NCBI GenBank assembly: GCA_033961575.1
Contig: CM066731.1
Location: forward strand, 56,263,501-56,327,500
DNA: 64,000 nt
Source: Aselliscus stoliczkanus
Lineage: Eukaryota; Chordata; Mammalia; Chiroptera; Hipposideridae
Direction of reading: 5' to 3'
This document shows positions 55,950-64,000 of this stretch, in pieces (the first letter of the stretch is position 1; each line of letters starts with the position of its first letter). The notes below the pieces were generated by a model. The model was given only the letters and a program-made list of their open reading frames with translations. It was not told the DNA's origin and did no database searches. A program made the translations under genes and the position numbers.

Positions 55950-57185
55950 TCACTCTTTCCATAAGAACTAAAATTGCCTGTTATCACCTCTTTGATAAAG
56001 TTCCTGAACTCTAAGCTTTGCCTAGACAGGGACTATTTATATTCAAATGGATCTTTTTTAGTTGTCTTGGAATTCTCCTTAAAGCACCTTATGGAGAAAG
56101 AGAGGGAGGAGAAACTGGGAGGACAAAAGAGTTACTGAGAGACTTGATGTTTGGAGGACAGCCAAGTCAAACCACTAATGCTGAGTGGCATCCCCTATGT
56201 AGTCAGTATTATTATAAGCAAGATGGGAAGCACAAGGGACATTTAAGATGTAGTCACTGTCTCCAGTAGGCCTCTCAAGAGAGGGAAAAATTTAGTACTG
56301 TAATCATTTTAGACACGATTTATAAAAAAAGTAAGAATTCCAAGATTATCGAGTCCCCTCTAAAATGGAAAGTTGGTGAACATACCTGATTCATAGGAGA
56401 TTCGAAATGGTTAAATATATGTTATGGTATATGGTCCAACTTAGTATTTTTAAATTGGACAGAATTTACTTTAAAGCATATTTCTCCCAGTTTTCAAAAT
56501 AGTCAATGCTGAAATAGCACCCATCAAACGTGTCCTGTGACTATTATAACAAGCTTGTCCTAGATAAAAGAAAACTAATTGCAGAGTCTGTTTTTCTCTT
56601 TTCTATAAATATATTCTAAACAACAAGTTATCGGTTTAATTAAATAAATATTAATATATTCTTTGAAAACAAATAAATGTATTTTGTAAGATTTCATCCT
56701 CTTGGCATCATCTCTACAATAGTGAGAGCAATAAAGGATTTCATCTTTTCAAAAATGTGAATTTTTAGTGACTCAGGAATTTCTGGAAAGCAGTCATCAC
56801 ATCCAGCACATTAAAGGAATGTCTTTTACCCAGGAACTTGACTGAGTCTTTTCATGAAAAAGTTATACACACTTACGTTTGTGCATTTAGTGGTTAAACT
56901 GATCTTATGGCCTACCAAATTATAGTCATTTCTTTTCTAAATCCTGAGATTAACCAACCTTTAAGAAAACTGCAAATGCTTAATTATAATCACAGAACCA
57001 ACTCCATTACAAAGGCAAATGATTTTGAACCAGCTAAAATGATACAGGGAAATCTAAACTTGAATATTTTCTTTGTCACTAGACTTGCTTATCATTTTAG
57101 AGCTGAAATTAAATAAGAGAAATCACTTTATTTTCTCTTTCCTCAGGATCTTCACCATATTTTGACAACTAGTGGAAATTACATA
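55950..57185. other. unique AT-rich non-coding
   Basis: I see no gene. The frames 56018-56269 and 56907-57116 (83 and 69 codons) show no domain and no splice context that I can defend. Confidence 0.45.
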
Positions 57186-57220
57186 AGGCAGTTTAGAGTC
57201 CAGCAGTTAAGAGCATAGAC

Positions 57221-57228
57221 TTTTTTCT

Positions 57229-57260
<32 letters not shown>

Positions 57261-57348
57261 AGTGTCACTGACCCTCACATGTGGTACCTGAACTGGGGCC
57301 GCTGGCTTCCTAAGCCAGCACCTAACCACCTTGCCACTCGGCCGGCCC
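57221..57348 (-). mobile_element. short tRNA-derived bat SINE, reverse
   Basis: A long poly-T (about 24) is followed by GAGGGCAGTGTCACTGACCC and ends at CGGCCGGCCC. The target-site duplication AAGAGCATAGA (57209-57219 and 57349-57359) lies in MIR. Confidence 0.94.
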
Positions 57349-57474
57349 AAGAGCATAGATTTTTGAGTCACACTGACACGGGGTTAAGCCCTAGCTTTGC
57401 TACTCACTTGTGCAACCTTGAGAGAGCTACTTAATCTCTCCAAGGCTCAGTTTCTTACCTGTGAAATGGTCATA

Positions 57475-57602
57475 ATACAAATATATGGTGATGGAAGGGT
57501 GGTGAACACAATATGATATATTATAGAAATGTACACTTGAAACCCATGTAATTTTACAAATCAGTGCCACCCCAATAAATTTAATAAAGATGAATTAAAA
57601 AA
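57475..57602 (+). mobile_element. LINE-1 3' end fragment
   Basis: The text atatatggtgatggaagggt, acttgaaacccatgtaattt and gccaccccaataaatttaat is the same LINE-1 3' end type as at 39345-39700. It is 5'-truncated to about 125 bp and inserted in the MIR. Confidence 0.8.
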
Positions 57603-57768
57603 TTAAATAAAATAGTGATAATAACTGAAATATAATAATGTTGTAAAAATTAAATGAAGATGTGTAGAGTACTTACTACAGTGCCTGGCATACAGTAAGT
57701 GTTCAGTAATATTAGCTACTTATTATATTATTATTATTTATTATAGTGTATATTATATACTACTCTTA

Positions 57769-57904
57769 GGGCTGGCCGAGTGGCTCAGTTGGTTAAGAGC
57801 TCACTCAAGAGTATGAGCTGAACTCGGAGCAACAGCAGTTCAATGCCCAGCCCAAACTGAACTGCTGCTGGCTCGGCTAAATTACAAAAAAAAAAAAGAA
57901 AGAA
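57769..57904 (+). mobile_element. VES-like SINE, short form
   Basis: Head GGGCTGGCCGAGTGGCTCAG, B-box region CAGCAGTTCAATGCCCAGC, GAACTGCTGCTGGCTCGGC, and a tail AAAAAAAAAAAGAAAGAAAG. The flanks ATATACTACTCTTA and ATATACTACTCTTTA suggest a target-site duplication inside a TTATTA-rich tandem stretch. Confidence 0.86.
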
Positions 57905-57909
57905 AGAAA

Positions 57910-59425
57910 AACAATATATACTACTCTTTATTATTTATTATATTACTATTATTTATTATATTGTATACCATATACTACTCTTTATTATTTCCAGTGTCAT
58001 CCATTGTCCATTATCCAAGCTACCTTTCATTACCCACCTCCTCCCCAAACTTCCTCCCCCACTTTGTGAGACACTCAAGCCAATAGATGATCCATGTGGT
58101 TGAAGGACAGATGAGGTTGTTGTAGTGACAGAAAGGAAAGAGTAGATCAAGAGATGATCTTAGTGGAATCTTGTGGGAAAGGAAAAATACATATCATGTT
58201 GGCAACCCTTTTGTTCATCCACACAACTGCAGTAATACACATATGCCCTCAAAAGGCTTGTGATAAATACAATTAGAGAATTATGTCTTTCAATAAACAT
58301 CTAGTTAAATGCCTACTATGTGCTCACCATGAATAAGACTGACATAGGACATAGTCTCTATTCTCATGGAGCTTATATTTTAGCTGGAAAACAAACTTTC
58401 CCAAAGAATTATTTTCTTGTAATTGTGATTAACTGTCATAGAGGAAAGAAAGGTATGCAACAAAGAACGCTAAAGGAGCAACTGACCTCTTAAAGCCCAA
58501 GCCATGGGGGTCACAGAAGACTTCTGTGAGGAAGCGGTGCTCAGACTGAGATCCTAGGGATGAACAGGCAGAGGAAACAGCATGTGTACGGTCCCTGCAG
58601 CTAGCAGAAATGTGATGCACTTGGAAACCGAAAGAAGGCCTGCCCAGAGAAAGGGCAGGCATGCCTACTGACCACTAGAAAAGATTCGGGCTCCCAATCT
58701 CAGGGTTCCTCTCCTTTCACGAGATGCACTGCATAAGCAGGGGTTACATGGCTTTCTTTGTGGTTCCCTAGGGAAACTGGGGCTTGGGATATGTACACTG
58801 AGAAAGAAAGAGAGACATTAAAAGGAAAGTCAAAATTGCATTGTAATTATAAGCATAAACTTTAGAGCCAGCCTGCATGGATTGATATGAGCTCTGGCAC
58901 TTATTAAAGGTTTACTATTTTCTTTCAGGGCACTGAATAAAAGGAAACACTTTCCAATTTGTCTTACGGGAAGAGAATAACCATGGTACAAAACCTAATA
59001 AGGACATTGTAAGAAAGAAAAATTACAGATCGATATCTCTCATGAACATAGATGAAAAATCCTGATAAAATACAAGTGAATTGAATCCAGATATGTAAAT
59101 CAAGATAGTTTGCAACAATCAAATTGGATTTTTATTGCTCTTGAGGAATGGACATCTAAGTTCAATAACCCACAAGGAACTGAAGCTTATCAACAACCAC
59201 ATGAGTGAGCTGGAAAGCAAGTCCTTTCCAGTCAAACCTTGAGCTGACTGCAGCCTCGTGAGAGACCCAGAGCCAGAGGACCCAGAGCTAAGCCACACCC
59301 AGATTCCCAACCTCCAGAAACTGTGAGTTAATGAATGTTATTAACTGTTTTAAGCTACTGTTTTGGGTTAATTGGGATAAATTTGATTTAAAAATTAACT
59401 TAATGATCCAAGAAGTTCAGTGAAC
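57910..59425. other. non-coding, L2-like patch
   Basis: I see no gene. A patch at 58290-58390 (caataaacatctagttaaat, gcctactatgtgctcaccat, tctcatggagcttatatttt) resembles L2 on plus. The rest is unique. Confidence 0.5.
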
Positions 59426-60119
59426 TTCAAGCAAGATTAATACAAAGAAAACCACACTTAGTCATGTCAGAATCAAACTGCTACAAACCAAAGATAAAAA
59501 GAAAAATGACATATCACATACGAGATGACAACAGTGTTAATGATTAACTTCTCAAAAAAGCAATGGAGGCCAGAAGCAAGGGCAGGACATCTTTAAAATG
59601 CTCAAAGGGAGCAATGGTCAATTCGGAATTCTATGTCCAGTGAAAATCCTTCAAAGTTAGAAAAAAACAAAGACACTTTGAGATAAACAAAAGCTAAGAA
59701 AAGTTTTCAACGGTACACCTGCACTACAGGAAATTCTAAAACAGCAAGCAAGCAAGCAAACAAATACATAAATAAATAAAAAGCCAGCTTCAACATTATG
59801 ATCCAGATGGAAACTTGGATCTATATGAACATATAAGATGTACTACATATGATAAACATATGGGTAAATATAAATATCTACAATTTTTCCTTTTCAAAAT
59901 TTTCTTAAAGGACAACATACTAAAATAAAATAGTAACATGATAACTTGGGGGCTTATAACATATGTAAAGCAAAATCTACAGCAACAACAGCACAAAAGA
60001 TGGGAGAGGTATAAGTGGATTTAGAATATTGAGGGTTCTCACATTTTATGGGGTGATTGACTCTTAATTCTAAGTAGACTACAGTAAGTTAGGGACATAT
60101 ACAGTAATTTCTAGGCAGC

Positions 60120-60121
60120 CA

Positions 60122-60172
<51 letters not shown>
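60120..60172 (+). repeat. (AAAT)n tetranucleotide array
   Basis: About 13 AAAT/ATAA units run without interruption in old LINE-1, then change to AACT units (60173-60193). Confidence 0.96.
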
Positions 60173-60299
60173 ACAAACTAACTAACTAACTAAAAAGCCA
60201 ATAGAAAATACAAAAAAATAAAATAAAATTGAATACCAAAAAACCCCATAATTAAACAAAGAGAAGAGCAAAAAAGAGGAACCAAAAATAGATGGGGCA

Positions 60300-60745
60300 G
60301 AGCCAGCTGAGTGGTGCATTAGTTAAGAGCTGGCTTAGGACACCAGCAGCTCTGGTTTGGATCCCACATATGAGGCCCACTGACACTGCCCTCTACAGCT
60401 AAGATGGTGAACAACCACTCCACCTGGAGTTGGGCTGCTGTGAGTCCCCGGTCGGCATAGCTGCAGTCCCTGCTGCAGTGGACTGCCATAGGCTACAGTG
60501 AGTGGCCGGCAGCCAGTGTGAGCAGCTGGCAGCCGGTGTGAGCTGGCAAGAGTCGCTGTGAATGGCCGTCCAAAGGCTGGTAACCAATTTGCCTCACCCA
60601 AGAAGAGCGCAATGATGATACCAACATGGGCCAGCATCCTCCACAACTAAACTGAAGAACAAAAAGACAGCAAATTGTCTGTTCCCCTTCCCCGATTCCC
60701 CAACGTTGTTCCCCTCCCCCAATTCCCCAATAAAATCTTTAAAAA
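60300..60745 (+). mobile_element. long bat SINE
   Basis: Head at 60300, body with three or four GTGAGTGGCCGGCAGCC/GTGTGAGC-like units, the conserved ACCAACATGGGCCAG block (with a GTGAAGC... deletion), and the tail CCAATAAAATCTTT-A9. The target-site duplication AAAATAGATGGGGCA (60285-60299 and 60746-60760) is perfect. Confidence 0.93.
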
Positions 60746-61094
60746 AAAATAGATGGGGCAAATAGAAAACAAATAGCAAGATGGTAGACATAAACTAAAC
60801 AATGTAAGTAAACACATTAAATGTAAATGGATTAAATTCTCCAATTAAGAGAAAGAGACTCAGAATGACTAAGAAATGAAATCTAACTATATGCTTCATA
60901 CAAGGCATACACTTTAAGTATAAAGATACAAAATGGTTGAGAGTTTTTTTTAAAAAAACAGAAAGTAACAATGCTAATAAAAAGCTGAAATAACTAGACT
61001 TAAATTAAAGTAGATTTCAAAACAGTAAATATTTCCAGGGACAAGTGGGACATTACATAATGAAAAAAAGGTCAATTCATCAGGAAGACATATA

Positions 61095-61567
61095 CAGAGG
61101 GTGCCAAAAAAAATGTATATGGGGCAGCCGGGTGGCTCAGTTGGTTAGAGCACATGCTCTGAACAACAAGGTTGCCAGTTTGATTCCCGCATGGGATGGT
61201 GGGCTGCGCCCCCTACAACTAGACTGGAAATGGTGACTGCACTTGGAGCTGAGCTGCACCCTTCACAACTAAATTGAAGGAGAACGACTTGACTTGGAGA
61301 TCATGGGTCCTGGAAAAACACACTGTTCCCCAATAAAACTTCTTGAAAAAAAAATGTATACACATTTTAAGAAAGGAAAACTGTATTAAAATTGTAATAC
61401 TCAATATATACCAATAACAAAAGATGAATACAAGTTACATTTGACTTCTGCAATTATAAGAGGTGCTCAAAGTGGTTACCATCAGCATCCAGACACCTCT
61501 TTATGGTGAACTACTGCTTGAGCAACATTGACCAAAATGTCCACTTGTATACATTTTTTGGCACCCC
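61095..61567 (+). mobile_element. mariner-like MITE copy A, carrying a VES SINE
   Basis: The element starts CAGAGGGTGCCAAAAAAAAT after TA (61093-61094) and ends ACATTTTTTGGCACCC. Without the SINE it is about 232 bp. It is the reverse complement, with some changes, of copy B (61655-61889). Its right end lacks the final bases (TCTG-TA) and abuts the Tigger-like element directly. Confidence 0.85.
61120..61346 (+). mobile_element. VES SINE (canonical bat type)
   Basis: Head GGGGCAGCCGGGTGGCTCAG, B-box region GCCAGTTTGATTCCCGC, then ATGGGATGGTGGGCTGCGCC, CTTGGAGCTGAGCTGCACCC, AACGACTTGACTTGGAGA and CACTGTTCCCCAATAAAACT. This is the layout of the bat VES family. The target-site duplication AAAAAAAATGTATA (61106-61119 and 61347-61360) is in the MITE. 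This is the best single clue to the organism. Confidence 0.93.
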
Positions 61568-62440
61568 CAGTAGTAGTCCCCCTTATTCTTGGGGGATATG
61601 TTCCAAGACCCCAAGTGGGTGCCGGAAACCACAGATAGTACTGAACCCTGTATACCAGGGGAGACAAAAAAAATGTATACAAGTGGACACTGGTCAAAGT
61701 TGCTCAAGTAGTAGTTCTCTGTAATTAGAAGTGTCTGGATGCCGATGATAACCACTTTGAGCACCTCTTGTAATTGCAGAAGTCAAACGTGACTTATGTT
61801 CAACTTTTGTTATCAATATATATTAAGTATTACAATTTTAATACTTTTTTGCTTTCTTAAAAATGTGAATACATTTTTGGCACCCTCTGTATACTCATTT
61901 ATTTGTTTTTCCTATATATACATACCAATGACAAAATTTAATTTATAAATTAGACACAGTAAGAGATTAACAACAATAACTAATAACAAAATACAACAAT
62001 TATAATAACAAGGTGTTATAAAAGTTATATGATTGTGGTCTCTCTCAAAATACTTCTTTGTACTATACTCACCTTTCCTCTTGTGGTACTGTGAGATGAA
62101 GCAGTGCCTACGTGATAAAATGAAATACAGCGAATGACGTAGGCATTGCAACACAGCATTTGGCTACTACTGACCTTCTGATAATATGACTACTGAGTGA
62201 CTAATGTATAGGTAGCACATATGCAAGTGGATACATTGGAAAAAAGGAAAGATTCACATCCTGGGCAGGATGGATCAGGAAGGTACAAGATTTCATTCTG
62301 CTACTCAGAGCAGCTTGCAATTTGAAACTCATGAATTGTTTATTTCTGGAATTTTGCATTTAAAATGTTGTTCCACGGTTGACCATGGGCAACAGAAAGC
62401 ACAGAAAGTAAAACCACAGATTGGGGGTGCAGGGCTACTG
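61568..62440 (+). mobile_element. Tigger-like MITE (pogo family), split
   Basis: The left end CAGTAGTAGTCCCCCTTATT and right end (complement of the bases before 62440) CAGTAGCCCTGCACCCCCAA form inverted repeats. Inside are atatgttccaagaccccaag, gtaagagattaacaacaata, gcctacgtgataaaatgaaa and gacgtaggcattgcaacaca, text I know from a non-autonomous Tigger group. TA lies at 62441-62442. Copy B of the mariner MITE interrupts it. Confidence 0.8.
61655..61889 (-). mobile_element. mariner-like MITE copy B
   Basis: This 235-bp element has left end CCAGGGGAGACAAAAAAAAT (diverged) and right end ATTTTTGGCACCCTCTG. It is flanked by TA (61653-61654, 61890-61891) within the Tigger-like element. It is the opposite orientation of copy A. 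Confidence 0.86.
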
Positions 62441-63810
62441 TATAATTCTAAATGTATAGATACATAAAATTATATAAAGCAAATATTTACAAAATAAAAA
62501 CAGGAAAAGATAAATCCACCATCGTGATTAACTATGTTATCATTCAGTAATTGACAGGACAAAGAGAAAAAAATTGATAAGGATACAGAGGATCTGAATA
62601 ACAATATCAGCAACTTGATCTAATATCTAGCAATACTGAAGAAGTGAGTGCAGAATTCACATCCTTTTCAAATGCACATAGAATATTCATCAAATAGGCT
62701 ATAGGCTGAGCCCCCAAAAAAATCACAATAAATTTCAAACCCTGTTGAAGTATTACAGGATTTACTCTTGGAATAAGAAAAACTAAATTAAAAAATAATA
62801 ACAATAAGACATCTAAAAAAAAATCCCTCAAAGTTGGAAATCAAACAATATACTTCTAATTTTAATATATGTGCCACCAAAGCAAGCATCAAACAATACA
62901 CTTCTAAACAACCCATTGTCGAAAGAGATGTCAAGGAAAATTAGAAAATACTTTTAATTGAATGACAATGAAAACATACATATCGAAACTTGTAGGATGC
63001 AACACAAGCAGTGCTTAAAGGAAAACTTATCATCGTAAATGCCTTTATTAGGGAAAACTGTCACTGAGAAAAAAAATATAATAAAAGCTAATTAAGTTGA
63101 AAGATATAGTAGTTCAAAATTTGGAAGAGTTAATATTATTAAAATACCATTCTTTACCTAATTGATCTATAGAGTCACTGAAATCCAAATAAAACCTGAG
63201 CAGCTTTTTTAATTGGCAAACTGATTTTAAAATTTATATGGAAACACAAATTACCAAGAGTAGCCAAAACAATACTGAAAAATAAGAACAATGTTGAATA
63301 ACTTACATTACTTGATTTCAATACTGACTATAAAGTAAATAAAGTACTATAGTAATCAAGACAATGTGGTATTGATGTAAATATAGAAAAACAAAACAGG
63401 ATACAGAGTCCATGAATAGATCTATACATATACAAGTACAGCCAATTGATTTTGACAAAGGCATGAAATATCAATGGGGAAATGATCAGGTTTTTTGTTT
63501 TGGGAGCGGGGGTTTGCCTTTCAAAAAATGGTGTTGGAACTATATATCCATGTGAGGAAAAAAATTCATCTGAAATCTCATCTCACACCTATATAAAAAT
63601 TAATTTAAAATGAATTATGAACCTAACCATAAAAAATTAAAATTCTAACACTTCTAGAAGAAAACAGAAAAGAATGTCTTTTTGATCTGAAGGTAATCGA
63701 AGATTTCTTAGATAGGACTCAAAAAGCATCAACCATAAAGGGAAAAAATAGCTGATTGGATTTCATCAAAATTAAAACCTCTGTTCAGTAAAAGCCATGA
63801 TATAGAAAAC
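62441..63810 (+). mobile_element. ancient LINE-1 ORF2, right part
   Basis: ORF2 text continues: gtgcttaaaggaaaacttat, tttatatggaaacacaaatt, gtagccaaaacaatactgaa, caatgtggtattgatgtaaa, ccaattgattttgacaaagg, ggtgttggaactatatatcc, atttcatcaaaattaaaacc. Stops and frameshifts are frequent. The 3' end is not reached by 63810, and the rest of the window is unique. Confidence 0.85.
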
Positions 63811-64000
63811 AAAGTCTCCTAAGTCTCTTAAGACGGTCCCAAAGAATTGAGTACCATCGTCCAAGCAGGGACTACTCACGCACCCCCAGTACTGGCTTTC
63901 CCTTTTTTCCAGTTCCCAGTCCTGCTCCCTGGATCGCATTCCAAAATGCCACACACAGCCTTTCACCTCAGGCCCTGCTTCCAATGGCCCTCATGCTAAA

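Larger units (their letters stand above)
57188..57750 (+). mobile_element. MIR relic split by SINE and LINE-1 end
   Basis: MIR text begins at gtttagagtccagcagttaa (57191). It breaks at the reverse SINE, resumes ttttgagtcacactgacacg and ttaatctctccaaggctcag, breaks again at a LINE-1 3' end (about 57475-57600), and ends with agtgcctggcatacagtaag (57680). Its two later insertions date it as the oldest layer. Confidence 0.85.
59430..61094 (+). mobile_element. ancient LINE-1, left part
   Basis: The order agcaatggaggccagaagca, aatgctcaaagggagcaatg, aattctatgtccagtgaaaa, ctgcactacaggaaattcta, gtaaatggattaaattctcc and gtcaattcatcaggaagaca is that of an old LINE-1 from the ORF2 5' side. It is interrupted by an (AAAT)n array (60120-60172) and a long SINE (60300). 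The LINE-1 breaks at the TA at 61093 and resumes at 62441. Confidence 0.8.

Noticed and set aside
60120..60172. CRISPR-like array or other spaced repeats
   Set aside because: All short tandem arrays are plain microsatellites without spacers, in a mammalian genome.

Overview
This window is mammalian nuclear DNA with no host gene that I can support. Every open frame is short, lies inside a repeat, or is a low-complexity artefact. The repeats point to a bat. The VES-type tRNA-derived SINE at 61120-61346 and its relatives (36979, 39126, 50431, 57769) are a bat family. Alongside them is a very abundant SINE whose head reads GGCCGGCC-AGTGGCGC-GGTTAAG and ends CACTGCCCTC. There is no Alu, B1/B2, CAN or ERE SINE. 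I infer Chiroptera, possibly a rhinolophoid or other yinpterochiropteran; the sub-order is a guess.

Layout. 1-7440: a LINE-1 3' end, six SINEs, a MaLR LTR and two purine microsatellites, with unique or L2-like sequence between. 7442-15262: a degraded class I (gamma-like) endogenous retrovirus with a putative 5' LTR, gag remnants, protease, RT (YVDD), RNase H and integrase. It was later hit by an LTR-like element, two SINEs and a non-autonomous mariner. 15700-16830: an LTR-like repeat and two LINE-1 3' UTRs. 18555-20865: LINE-1 DNA including a twin-primed (inverted) copy that itself carries a nest of SINEs. 20870-22076: a mariner with a broken transposase. 22280-32700: mostly unique AT-rich DNA with a reverse MaLR LTR, a reverse LINE-1 5' region and one long SINE. 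32700-45500: scattered SINEs, LINE-1 and MIR, plus a perfect 193-bp inverted repeat whose right arm sits inside the terminal inverted repeat of a second mariner. 45515-47550: what looks like an old LINE-1 5' UTR and 3' end, with a (TG)n(CG)n tract. 50430-57750: composite SINEs, LINE-1 3' ends, and MIR/L2 relics. 59430-63800: one ancient LINE-1 split by a SINE and by a nested cluster of mariner MITE, VES SINE and Tigger-like MITE.

The most interesting signals are the 193-bp perfect inverted duplication (39990-40182 and 40873-41065), which looks like a templated insertion into a mariner end; the pair of identically deleted mariners (14631-15202, 40864-41614); two SINEs truncated at almost the same internal point (38762-38853, 52212-52280); the T+-like tail and variable internal repeats of the long SINE; and the layered transposon stack at 61095-62440. 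I did not find a coherent undescribed gene system. What is here is transposon history and possible genome-rearrangement mechanism.
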